From JACCXG01 sp963717745 (GTDB lineage: Bacteria > Acidobacteriota > Vicinamibacteria > Vicinamibacterales > 2-12-FULL-66-21), in assembly GCA_963717745.1 (NCBI GenBank), contig CAVQXJ010000002.1, forward strand, positions 1 through 64,000: a stretch of 64,000 nt of DNA, given 5' to 3'. Both the position numbers and the translations under genes were made by a program. This document shows positions 47,113 through 55,856 of the stretch, piece by piece; the stretch's first letter is position 1, and the number at the start of each line of letters is the position of its first letter. The notes beneath the pieces were generated by a model, which worked only from the letters and a program-made list of their open reading frames with translations, ran no database searches and was not told the DNA's origin.

Positions 47113-49305
47113 TCACCTCCGCTTGTACCTGAGGCTCACCGTCGTCTGCTCGTCGAGGACGAGCGGCCGCACGAACCGATAGGATGTGCCGGCGCGCGGC
47201 ATGTCGATCCGCACCGGCAGCACCCCCGCGACTTTGCGCTGCATGTTGACCACGTTCTCCGATGGCGCCTGCTGGATCTCGTCTGCGCGCGCGTCGAGCC
47301 GGTTGCGTGCCTCCGGTGTCTCTGCCGAGACCATGACCGTCTCGGAGAGTCCGGCGACGGCCATGCGGAAATCGATCCGCCGGGGCGTCCCGTCGAAGAC
47401 GAAGGAGTGCGCGCCGGTCGAGAATCCGGCCAGCTCGCTGGTGACGGTGACAGGTCCCACCGGGACGGCAGACAGCCGATAGAGTCCGCTCGGGTCGGTC
47501 ACGACGGTGCGGCGCTGCCCACCTGAAGACAGCGCGATGGTGACGCCGGGGAGCACGCTGCCGGCTTCGTCGATCACGCGGCCGATGATCTCGCCAGCTG
47601 CCGCTTCGGTGGTCGTCGACACCTGCGCCATGCTCGGGGGCGGCGGTGCGGGAGAGGCCGCGAGTCCCGCCCGCCCGATCGGCATCACATTGCCCGCAAT
47701 CGGCTTGGCGGAGAACTGCCCGGGCAGGAACACCTCCCATTCGAGCAGGGTCACCGGGATATCGACGGTCGCGAGCACCATCTGCGCATCGCCGCTCTTG
47801 GCCAGGGGCTGGCTGCCGTGAAGGTAGACGAACGACACCGTGTACGGACCGTCCGGCCTGAAGTTGGCGCGCAGCAGCGGGACGCGGGTGCCGTCGGGGC
47901 CGCTCACCGGCCGGGCCGTCTCTCCCGCGACCTCGGTCGAGAGGATCGACGCGCCGGGCGGCAGCGTGACTTTCATGAACGGCTGGGCGCGGTTGCGAAT
48001 CCGGAGCGTGATCTCGGTCAGCATCCGGCCCTCGGTGGTCACCAGCGTCGTCGCGATCGCCCTCTCGGCAATCGCTGACAACACCGGCGCATCCGGAAAG
48101 CGCTTGACGTCGAGCGCGAGCCGGCGCGTTTCACCGGGGCGGCGCTGATAGCGGAACGCGGCGAGCAGCGGCTGCCGGGTCAGCGAGCGCAATGCGGGGT
48201 TGATCTCGCGCACGTCCATCCGCCGCAGCGTGTCGTCCGCGGACGGGGTGACCTCCATCGTCCCGAGCCCTTCGATCGCCAGCTCGCCCGACTCGCGCTG
48301 GACGCCGGCCACCGTGGGAAACGAGGTCTCCGCCTTGAACGACCCGGGCCCGTGCGGCTGCTCCATGGTCAGCACGAACTGATGGCGGCGGCGCTCCGGC
48401 TCCCGAACGGTCAGCTGCACGGTGTCCCCCTTCACGTCGTAGCGATCGAGCGTGCCGCCGCTGATCGATGCGAGCGTGTAGCCGGCGGGGAGCTGCACTT
48501 CGAAGGCGCGTGGCTCGCCCCGGACGATGACGACGTCGACCAGGCTCGAGAGCCGCAGGTCGCCATCGCCGATGGTGACGAGCGACTTGATCTCGCCGAG
48601 CGTGCGGACTTCGACCGGCGTGGCCTGTCCCGCGTTTTCGCGCACCGACCACGACACGCGGGTGCGTGAGCCCGGGGTCAGCGTCAGCCGGACCACGGTT
48701 CGCCGGTTGCTGGTCTGCTGTTCGGTGATGAGCCCAGCCTCCACGCGGACGTCGACCGCCTCTCCCGGCAGGTCCAGCGTCGCAGTGCCGGTGCCGGATG
48801 CCGCCTGCGGCAGTACGACCGACGCGCGGCCGGGTGTCAGCTCGATCGACGCGGTCCATTCCAGCACCACCGCGAACGGGGCGGGGCCATTCAGAATCGC
48901 CGAATGCACCTCGGCTTCCTGCACCAGCGGCAGCACGCGGCCATCGCTGCGCGCATCGATCAGCGTCGTGGACGACACGAGCGGGACCTTCACGGAGCCA
49001 CGCTGGAAGACTTCGCCTTCGAGACGGAGCGTCCCGCGCGCCACGTCGGCGTCGACGCGGCCGGCGAGCTCGGCGCGCGCGACCACCGCCGGTATCGGCG
49101 GCTGATCCGGTTGGGCCGGCTGCGAGGCGGCCCGATCGACCAGGCGGTCGTATTCGGTCACGGGCAGCGTGACGGTGCCGGGGGCGCGGTCGGGTATCGG
49201 TGGAAAGCTCTGACCTGCGGCGGCGGCCGGGGTGAGGCCGAGCAGCAGGATGGCCACCGGAAGCATCGAGACCGTCGTACGAACGTGCAGAATTCGCGGT
49301 TCCAT
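47113..49305 (-). CDS. Large exported beta-sandwich protein with C-terminal carboxypeptidase-regulatory-like domain
   Basis: ATG 49305 is preferred to GTG 49320 because GAGGTGCGCC precedes it; 730 residues. A signal peptide is followed by VTLPVTEYDRLVDRA, then about 480 residues of repeated beta-strand sequence. A carboxypeptidase-regulatory-like domain follows (residues about 560-640, AGEIIGRVIDEAGSVLPGVT), with a short plug-like piece (LSETVMVSAETPEARNRLDA) and a tail ending SLRYKRR. This is the N-terminal module of the local TonB receptors moved to a C-terminus. The protein is paralogous to its upstream neighbour. It is probably periplasmic or outer-membrane-associated; function unknown. 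Confidence 0.65.
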   Translation of the reverse strand: MEPRILHVRTTVSMLPVAILLLGLTPAAAAGQSFPPIPDRAPGTVTLPVTEYDRLVDRAASQPAQPDQPPIPAVVARAELAGRVDADVARGTLRLEGEVFQRGSVKVPLVSSTTLIDARSDGRVLPLVQEAEVHSAILNGPAPFAVVLEWTASIELTPGRASVVLPQAASGTGTATLDLPGEAVDVRVEAGLITEQQTSNRRTVVRLTLTPGSRTRVSWSVRENAGQATPVEVRTLGEIKSLVTIGDGDLRLSSLVDVVIVRGEPRAFEVQLPAGYTLASISGGTLDRYDVKGDTVQLTVREPERRRHQFVLTMEQPHGPGSFKAETSFPTVAGVQRESGELAIEGLGTMEVTPSADDTLRRMDVREINPALRSLTRQPLLAAFRYQRRPGETRRLALDVKRFPDAPVLSAIAERAIATTLVTTEGRMLTEITLRIRNRAQPFMKVTLPPGASILSTEVAGETARPVSGPDGTRVPLLRANFRPDGPYTVSFVYLHGSQPLAKSGDAQMVLATVDIPVTLLEWEVFLPGQFSAKPIAGNVMPIGRAGLAASPAPPPPSMAQVSTTTEAAAGEIIGRVIDEAGSVLPGVTIALSSGGQRRTVVTDPSGLYRLSAVPVGPVTVTSELAGFSTGAHSFVFDGTPRRIDFRMAVAGLSETVMVSAETPEARNRLDARADEIQQAPSENVVNMQRKVAGVLPVRIDMPRAGTSYRFVRPLVLDEQTTVSLRYKRR

Positions 49306-49313
49306 GGCGCACC

Positions 49314-51194
49314 TCACCATCGGCTTTCTCGTTTGTAGGAGAACTCGATTGACGGCGCCTGCGTCTCCGCGGTCAGCTCGGAGACGAGGAAGACCGTTCG
49401 GCCGAAGTTCGGGAAAGGGACGTCCACCGGCAGCGGGCCGGTGCTGGTCCGCCCGGCGGCCGGAGGCGCGGCCGATGTGACGGCGTCGCGGGCCTCGCGC
49501 TCGCGCAGGTCCCGAAGCTCATACAGCTCAGACCGGGCGACGCCACCGGAGCGAAGAACCGCGGTGAACGGCCCGGTGTCCGACTCGACCCGAAAGGCAC
49601 CGACATCGGGAGTCAGACCGAACCGCGGCGAATGATGCAACACCACGCCGGTCCGTGCAGTTGGCAGATCGAGCGCGGGCAGTGCGAGCCTGGCCCGGCC
49701 CCGATCGCTCCATGCTGACGTCCGCTGGATGTAGGTGAGCTCGACCGCGAACGCGGGATTCTCGTTGTCCGATCGGCCTTTTTCGAGCGTGAGCAACAGC
49801 GCCCCGCTGGCATCGACCCCGGGCCGGAGTGGACGGCCGCTGACGCTGGCGCTCCACAGGGTCGCCCCCTCGGGCAGCCTGATCGCGAGGAACGCGCGCT
49901 GGTTGTTCCGCACCGCATACCGTCCGCGAACGAGCGTCTTGCCTTCCTCTTCGACGAGGGCGTCGTACCTCGCTTCCTCGACCGATGCGGTCAGGACCGC
50001 CTGCGGCGTGTAGCGCGCCACCTGCAGCGACAACGCGCGGGGCGTGGTACCGGGCTGCGCGCGATAGGTGAACGCCAACATCGACGGCGATTCGCGGCCG
50101 CGCACCGGCGCGCCGAGCTCGGACGGATCGGCCGGGTCGAGCCCGCGCGGATCGCGTCCCGCGATCTCGCCGGAGCCCAGCACTTCGACCGCCACGCCGC
50201 CGGTCTCGCGTTCGGCGGACGGGAGGCGGATCAACGGCACCGCCACCACGCCATCGCGGGGCGCGCGCAGCTCGCCGGTGATGGTGAAGACCGCATCGGC
50301 CTCGATCGGCTGCAGAAAGCTCACGCGCAGCGGTCCGCCGGGCTTCATGTCCCAGTCGGCCACCAGCCGGCCGGCGACCTGATTGACGGTGGCGCCGTCC
50401 GGCACGGCCACGTCCACGAACGCCGCCGCCCCCTGTGTGACCTCGATCTGGATCGAGGCGGACAGCGAGCTGGCATCCTCGCCGAGTCCGACCAGTTCGG
50501 TCACGCTGCCGCGCCACTTCAGCGGCGCCGACGAGCGCTCCTCGACCCGCCGCTTCCACGACATCGTGAGCGGCTGTCCGGCGCGGCCGAATGCCACCCA
50601 GCGGCCGTCAGGTTGTTGCGCGCGCTCGGCGAGGACGCCGCCGGCGACGGTGACCGCGATCCCTTCGCGAGGCACGACCATCGCCACGCGCGAGACCGCG
50701 CCGCGAGACGCGGGGATGGTGATCGTTTCGACCCCCGCCGACACGCTGAGCGGCGCGACGATGTCGAGCGTGATCACCACGCGCCCAGGCTTGGACAGCA
50801 GCAGATGCGGAGTGGGGGTCTGGACGATGGGCACCGCCCGTCCTTCGATCCGCGCGCCGCGGACCAGCAGTCCGGCCGGCACTTCGACGCGGATCCAGCC
50901 TTCGGCGAGGACATCGACGGTCACTCGCGCTTCGCCTGACGCGACCGCCGCGGCGGCGCGAAGCTCGTATTCCACACGCGTAATCGCCGCCTCGACCGGC
51001 GGTGGTGCGGGTGGACGAGTCGGCGGAAAGGCGCGAAGCCGCAGCGCCCGGTAGTCCTCGACCGGGATCACGACCCAGCCGTCGGCACGTGGCGGCTGCT
51101 GCGCGTGCGCGCCGCCAACCGAACACGCGATCACGAAAGTAGTGGTTACGAGGCGGCGAACCGCCGTCTGACATGCTCGCTGCGCATCTCGCAT
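49314..51194 (-). CDS. Large exported beta-sandwich protein, paralogue of the downstream gene
   Basis: ATG 51194 (MRDAQRACQTAVRRLVTTTF) gives a signal peptide; 626 residues. The mature start WVVIPVEDYRALRLRAFPP followed by a Pro-rich linker and ITRVEYELRAAAAVASGEAR parallels VTLPVTEYDRLV, linker, and VVARAELAGRVDADVARG in the next gene. The ends also agree (IEFSYKRESRW versus SLRYKRR). It lacks the carboxypeptidase-regulatory-like domain. The stop lies eight bases before the next start, so the two are co-translated. It was probably created by tandem duplication. No named family recognised. Confidence 0.6.
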   Translation of the reverse strand: MRDAQRACQTAVRRLVTTTFVIACSVGGAHAQQPPRADGWVVIPVEDYRALRLRAFPPTRPPAPPPVEAAITRVEYELRAAAAVASGEARVTVDVLAEGWIRVEVPAGLLVRGARIEGRAVPIVQTPTPHLLLSKPGRVVITLDIVAPLSVSAGVETITIPASRGAVSRVAMVVPREGIAVTVAGGVLAERAQQPDGRWVAFGRAGQPLTMSWKRRVEERSSAPLKWRGSVTELVGLGEDASSLSASIQIEVTQGAAAFVDVAVPDGATVNQVAGRLVADWDMKPGGPLRVSFLQPIEADAVFTITGELRAPRDGVVAVPLIRLPSAERETGGVAVEVLGSGEIAGRDPRGLDPADPSELGAPVRGRESPSMLAFTYRAQPGTTPRALSLQVARYTPQAVLTASVEEARYDALVEEEGKTLVRGRYAVRNNQRAFLAIRLPEGATLWSASVSGRPLRPGVDASGALLLTLEKGRSDNENPAFAVELTYIQRTSAWSDRGRARLALPALDLPTARTGVVLHHSPRFGLTPDVGAFRVESDTGPFTAVLRSGGVARSELYELRDLREREARDAVTSAAPPAAGRTSTGPLPVDVPFPNFGRTVFLVSELTAETQAPSIEFSYKRESRW

Positions 51195-51540
51195 GAATTT
51201 GCGGCCTCCCGGCGCACAAGGGCGAGCCAGGACAATGCAATGTCGTAACCCCCGGCGACTGACGGTTTTCGAAGGTGAACTGTCGGAAGCGTGGACGTGG
51301 AATCCAGAAAACCCGACCGGACCGATCCCAAAACCGGGAGGCACCGGTCCCGTGCGCGCGGGCCCCGTGCATCCCCTCGCCGGGTTCAGCCGTGACTGTC
51401 GGGTCGGCGACGTTTGAGTCGGGTGCCTGTCGAAGCGGGGACAAATATGTCAGTCGGGTCACGGATTCATGCGCCAGAATGTGCCGCACGCCCGGGCAGC
51501 AGTCTTGCTGGGGCCGTCGGGTTACCCCAGGAGGACATTG
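51195..51540. other. Divergent spacer, no recognised element except a ribosome site
   Basis: This 346-base spacer separates the beta-sandwich pair from the phosphorylase gene. AGGAGG at 51529-51534 is a strong ribosome site for ATG 51541. TGACTGTCGGGTC (about 51393) and TGTCAGTCGGGTCA (about 51447) form a loose direct repeat. I see no long foldback here, unlike most other spacers of this size, and no certain promoter. Confidence 0.45.
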
Positions 51541-54189
51541 ATGCACGACACCATCCAGTCGAACGAGGGATCGCTGCTCTGGACGCTCGAAGAGATCGGA
51601 CGTCTGGTTTCAGGAAGCGGCGACCCGGCGGAAACGCTCGACAACGTCGTGCATTTGATTCAGCGGCGGTTCGACACCCAGGTCTGCTCGGTGTACCTGC
51701 TCGAGCCGGACCGCAGCCATCTGGTGCTGGCCGCGACGATCGGCCTTCGGCCCGACTCGGTCGGACGCGTGCGGATGCCGATTCACGAAGGGCTCGCCGG
51801 GTTGGTGGCCGAGGAGCTGCGTCCGCAGCTCGTCTCCGACGCGGCTTCCCATCCGCGGTTCAAGTATTTCCCCGACGCCGGCGAGGACGCCTATCGCTCG
51901 TTCCTGGGTGTGCCGGTGATCGACCGCGGGCTGCTCCAAGGCGTGCTGGTCGTCCAGACCGTCGAGTCGCGCACCTTTCCAGCAGACGAGGTGCGGATGC
52001 TGACGACGGCGGGCGCGCAGCTGGCGCCGATCGTCAGCGAGGCCAGGCGGCTGAAGCAGTTCGTCGCGCCGGCGCACCAGAAGCTGCAGGCGCTGGCGCG
52101 GAACCTGTGGTGGAGCTGGGACGACGAGACCACCGGCCTCTTCCGGCAGTTGGATCCCGTGTTGTGGCGTGAGCTGGGCCGGAATCCGATCGCCCTGTTG
52201 CAGCGGCTGCCGATCGAGACGCTCGAGGAGCGGGCCGCGCAGCTGGCGCTGCACAGCCGCATCGACTACGCCTATCGCCGGCTGCGCGAGTACCTCGCCG
52301 ACGACCACACCTGGGGCGCGCGGCATGCGGGAGTGCTCTGGGCCAGGCCGGTCGCCTACTTCTCGGCGGAGTTCGGGCTGCACGAGTCCATCCCGATCTA
52401 CTCCGGCGGTCTCGGCATTCTGGCCGGCGATCACATCAAGAGCGCGTCGGATCTGGGAGTCCCGCTGATCGGCGTCGGCCTCTACTACGACCAGGGCTAC
52501 TTCCGGCAGCGCCTCGACGCCGAAGGCTGGCAGCACGAGGAGTACATCGACGTCGACAGTGCGGTGCTGCCGCTCGAGCTCGCCACCAGCCGCGGGGTGG
52601 CGGTCACCATCACCATCGAGACGCGCACCGGTCCGATTCATGCGCGGGTCTGGAAGCTCGCGGTCGGCCGCAACACCTTGCTGCTGCTCGACTCCAACGT
52701 CGACGGCAATCATCCCGAGGATCGCGAGCTGACGGCGCGGTTGTACGGCGGCGATCACCGCATCCGGATCCGCCAGGAACTGCTGCTCGGTGTGGGTGGC
52801 GTCCGCGCGCTCCACGCCATGGGCATCTTTCCGGGCGTCGTGCACCTGAACGAAGGACACAGCGCGTTCGCGTCGCTGGAATTGACGCGTCACCGGATGA
52901 CCACCGAAGGCATCGACGCCCACGAGGCGATCCGGCGGGTGGCGCCGCAGGTGGTCTTCACGACCCACACGCCGGTGCCGGCCGGCCACGATCGGTTCTC
53001 GTCAGCGCTGGTGGAGGAGCATCTCGGCCCGCTCGGCGACAGCATGGCCCTCGATCACCAGGGGCTGATGGCGCTCGGGCGCGTGAACCCTCACGATCAC
53101 CACGAAGAGTTCTGCATGACGGTGCTGGCGTTGAAGGTCAGTCGCCGCGCCAACGCCGTCTCGTCGTTGCATGGTCAGGTCTCGCGCGCGATGTGGGCCG
53201 GGCTCTATCCCGGCTGCACCGAGGAACAGGTGCCGATCGGCCACATCACCAACGGCGTGCACGTCCACACCTGGCTGGCGCCGCAGATGCGCCAGGTCTA
53301 CGACCGCCACTTCGGTCCCGACTGGCCGGGCCGCGCCGGGGATCCGGGCTTCTGGGAGCAGATCGTCCGGGTCGACGATGGCGAGCTGTGGGAGACCCAT
53401 CAGACGCTCAAGGTGCGCCTGGTGGAGGCGGCGCGGCGGCGCGCGGCCGCCCACGCGCAGCAGCGGGGCGAGACCCGCGAGACCATCGCGCAGCTGCGGC
53501 GCGCCCTCAGCTACGACGCGTTGACGATCGGCTTCGCCCGCCGCTTCGCGACCTACAAGCGCGCGGCGCTGCTGTTCCAGGATGTCGAGGCGCTGGCGGC
53601 GATGGTCAACGATGCGCGGATGCCGGTGCAGTTCGTCTTCGCGGGCAAGTCGCATCCGCTCGACCATCCGGGCAAGAGCCTGCTGCAGCAGATCTCACGC
53701 CTGGCCCGCGATCCGCGATTCGCCGGCAAGATCGTGTTCCTCGAGGACTACGACATCAGCGTCGGGCGGACGCTGGTGCAGGGAGTCGACGTCTGGGCCA
53801 ACAACCCGCGGCGGCCGCTCGAGGCCTGCGGCACCAGCGGGCAGAAGACCGTCCTGAACGGCGGCCTCAACATGTCGATCCTCGACGGCTGGTGGGCGGA
53901 GTCGTACGACGGCCAGAACGGCTTCGCGATTGGCGGCGGCGAGACCCACACCAACGTCGCGGTGCACGACGCGCGCGACGGCGACGCGCTGTTGCGGGTG
54001 CTCCAGGACGAGGTGATCCCGCTCTACTACGACCGCGACCGCGACGGCCTGCCGCGCCGCTGGATCGCCCGGATGAAGCGCGCCATCAGCACCCTCGGCT
54101 GGCGCTTCAGTGCGGATCGCATGGTCAAGGACTACGTGCTGACCTCGTACATTCCGGCCGCGGGGGGCACCAGCCGTCACATGATCTGA
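51541..54189 (+). CDS. glgP: Alpha-glucan phosphorylase with N-terminal GAF domain
   Basis: ATG 51541 has AGGAGG six bases upstream; 882 residues. Residues about 20-165 are a GAF sensor domain (TLDNVVHLIQRRFDTQVCSV, FLGVPVIDRGLLQGVLVVQT). Residues about 180-290 match the DUF3417 module typical of long actinobacterial-type phosphorylases (LQALARNLWWSWDDET). The catalytic body follows: VAYFSAEFGLHESIPIYSGG, HLNEGHSAF, ITNGVHVHTW, and the pyridoxal-phosphate lysine Lys769 in TSGQKTVLNGG. It releases glucose-1-phosphate from glycogen or maltodextrins. The GAF fusion suggests direct ligand control of activity. Confidence 0.9.
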   Translation: MHDTIQSNEGSLLWTLEEIGRLVSGSGDPAETLDNVVHLIQRRFDTQVCSVYLLEPDRSHLVLAATIGLRPDSVGRVRMPIHEGLAGLVAEELRPQLVSDAASHPRFKYFPDAGEDAYRSFLGVPVIDRGLLQGVLVVQTVESRTFPADEVRMLTTAGAQLAPIVSEARRLKQFVAPAHQKLQALARNLWWSWDDETTGLFRQLDPVLWRELGRNPIALLQRLPIETLEERAAQLALHSRIDYAYRRLREYLADDHTWGARHAGVLWARPVAYFSAEFGLHESIPIYSGGLGILAGDHIKSASDLGVPLIGVGLYYDQGYFRQRLDAEGWQHEEYIDVDSAVLPLELATSRGVAVTITIETRTGPIHARVWKLAVGRNTLLLLDSNVDGNHPEDRELTARLYGGDHRIRIRQELLLGVGGVRALHAMGIFPGVVHLNEGHSAFASLELTRHRMTTEGIDAHEAIRRVAPQVVFTTHTPVPAGHDRFSSALVEEHLGPLGDSMALDHQGLMALGRVNPHDHHEEFCMTVLALKVSRRANAVSSLHGQVSRAMWAGLYPGCTEEQVPIGHITNGVHVHTWLAPQMRQVYDRHFGPDWPGRAGDPGFWEQIVRVDDGELWETHQTLKVRLVEAARRRAAAHAQQRGETRETIAQLRRALSYDALTIGFARRFATYKRAALLFQDVEALAAMVNDARMPVQFVFAGKSHPLDHPGKSLLQQISRLARDPRFAGKIVFLEDYDISVGRTLVQGVDVWANNPRRPLEACGTSGQKTVLNGGLNMSILDGWWAESYDGQNGFAIGGGETHTNVAVHDARDGDALLRVLQDEVIPLYYDRDRDGLPRRWIARMKRAISTLGWRFSADRMVKDYVLTSYIPAAGGTSRHMI

Positions 54190-54412
54190 ACCGCGGTCCG
54201 CGCTCCGCGGTCCGCAGGTTCGCGGTCCGCGGTCCGTGGTCCGTAGTCCGACAGAGCCGCTCGAACACACTGAGTCGAACCAGCTGCTCGCGACCGGCTC
54301 AGTCCCGAGTCTGATCTACCCAGATGGTGCGAAGGCTCTGAAGGCTTTCGAACAGCCGAGACCGCGGACCACGGACCGCGGACAGCGGACCGCGGACCGC
54401 GGATCGGATTGC
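54190..54412. repeat. Foldback of CCGCGGT/ACCGCGG arrays
   Basis: GCGGTCCGCGCTCCGCGGTC and CGTGGTCCGTAGTCCG (54193-54250) face CCGCGGACCACGGACCGCGG and GACAGCGGACCGCGGACC (54361-54407) across about 110 bases. The same seven-base units appear at 21.4 and 24.6 kb. The centre holds a smaller loose inverted repeat (CTCGAACACACTGAGTCGAA). It lies between the phosphorylase gene and the 54453 gene. Confidence 0.7.
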
Positions 54413-54452
54413 AGAGCGAAACGCGGGCCGCGACCCGGTCGTAGAATGCCGA

Positions 54453-55751
54453 GTGCCCCCTCGTCTTCGTGCCAGAACCACATCCGTCCTCACCACGCTC
54501 TTTGCGCTGCTGTCGTTTGCGGAAGAGTCATTTGCCGTCCAAGAGCCGTCAGCCCCGCGCCAGCCGCCGTCCACCGCGGCGTCGATGCGACCGCCGGCGA
54601 TCTTTCTGGATTGCGAATCGTGCTTCGTCGACTATCTGCGCGCCGAAGTCACCTTCGTCGATTTCGTGCGGGACCGCACCGAAGCCGACGTCCACGTGCT
54701 GATCACCCGCGCTGGAACCGGTGCCGGCGGCAGCGAATACACGCTGCAGTTCATCGGCGCCCGTGCCTTCGCCGACCTCACCGAGACCATCCGAACGGTC
54801 ACGACGTCGTCCGACTCCGAAGACCAGGTGCGGCGGCAGCTGGCGACCGCGCTGCGGGTGGGCCTGTTGCGCTACCTGTCGCGCGACGACGCTGCCGCCG
54901 GGCCTGGCGGTGACGGTCCGCACCGGAGCCGGACCGGATCGGCCCGGTGGCGTGGACCGGTGGAACAACTGGGTGTTCAGCCTCCAGGGCTCCGCCCGTT
55001 CTCCGGAGAAGAGTCGAGCCGCGAGCGTGAGCTGGGCGGCGAGCTCAGCGCCGACCGGATCACGCCGGACTGGAAGGTGACGCTCGGCGTCGAGCTCGAA
55101 CATGCGGTGGAGGAGTTCGATCTGGACGAGGACGAGCCGGTCCACGTCGAGCGGCGCGAGCGCGACTTCGGCTGGGTGGTGGTGAACGGGCTCGGGGAGC
55201 ACTGGTCGGTGGGCGCGACCGGCGACATCGAATCGTCGACCTTCGACAATATCAAGCTCTCGGCGTCCGCGGCGCCCGCGGTCGAGTTCAATGTCTTTCC
55301 CTATTCGACCTACACTCGTCGCCAGCTTCGCGCCCTGTACGCGGTCGGCGTCTTGCGGAACCAGTATTACGAGTCAACCTTGTTCGGGAAGCTGGAAGAG
55401 ACGCTGCCGTTCCACCAGGTGTCGCTGTCGTACGAGCAGCGGGAGCCCTGGGGCTCGCTGCAGGCGAGCACCGAGTGGTCGCAGTATCTGCACGACATCA
55501 GCAAGACCCGGCTCGAGCTCGAAGGCCAGCTCTCGCTGCGCGTCGCCCGCGGCTTGTCGGTCTCGGCCGAGGTCAACGCCTCGCGCATCCGCGATCAGCT
55601 GGCGCTGCCGGCGCGCGGCGCGACGCCTGAAGAGATCCTGCTGCGGATTCGCCGTATCCAGAGCGGCTATGAATACTCGGTGGGACTCAGCTTGACCTAC
55701 ACCTTTGGTTCCATCTTCAGCGCGGTCGTCAATCCCCGCTTTGGCCAGTAG
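54453..55751 (+). CDS. Predicted outer-membrane beta-barrel protein with two compensating frameshifts
   Basis: GTG 54453 begins a signal peptide. Residues about 45-150 form a periplasmic-type domain (FLDCESCFVDYLRAEVTFVD, with two Cys). The rest is strand-rich, ending YTFGSIFSAVVNPRFGQ as in barrels. The frame is open throughout, but residues about 149-180 are in the wrong frame. In the alternative frame, bases about 54895-54990 read LAVTVRTGAGPDRPGGVDRW, NNWVFSLQGSA, after which FSGEESSRE resumes in the first frame. So there is one shift at about 54893-54901 and an opposite one at about 54990. Family known to me only as an acidobacterial hypothetical. Confidence 0.7.
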   Translation: MPPRLRARTTSVLTTLFALLSFAEESFAVQEPSAPRQPPSTAASMRPPAIFLDCESCFVDYLRAEVTFVDFVRDRTEADVHVLITRAGTGAGGSEYTLQFIGARAFADLTETIRTVTTSSDSEDQVRRQLATALRVGLLRYLSRDDAAAGPGGDGPHRSRTGSARWRGPVEQLGVQPPGLRPFSGEESSRERELGGELSADRITPDWKVTLGVELEHAVEEFDLDEDEPVHVERRERDFGWVVVNGLGEHWSVGATGDIESSTFDNIKLSASAAPAVEFNVFPYSTYTRRQLRALYAVGVLRNQYYESTLFGKLEETLPFHQVSLSYEQREPWGSLQASTEWSQYLHDISKTRLELEGQLSLRVARGLSVSAEVNASRIRDQLALPARGATPEEILLRIRRIQSGYEYSVGLSLTYTFGSIFSAVVNPRFGQ

Positions 55752-55767
55752 CGGGGGCCCCTCATTG

Positions 55768-55856
55768 CTCAGAATGCCAAAAGTGCCAAGAATGCCAAAA
55801 GTTTGAGAACTCACATCGCGTACTTTTGGCAATTTTGGCATTCTTGGCATTCCTGA
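55768..55856. repeat. AATGCCAAAA foldback
   Basis: CAGAATGCCAAAAGTGCCAA and GAATGCCAAAAG face CTTTTGGCAATTTTGGCATT and CTTGGCATTCCTG. The arms are built of ten-base units (TGCCAAAAGT, TGCCAAGAA). The right arm overlaps the apparent start of the transporter gene, contributing its first codons (MAILAFLAFL). Confidence 0.75.

Noticed and set aside
51340..51370. Sigma-54-type promoter (GGCAC...GTGC) before the phosphorylase gene
   Set aside because: Spacing and the -12 element deviate from consensus, the site is more than 170 bases upstream, and no enhancer-binding regulator is nearby.
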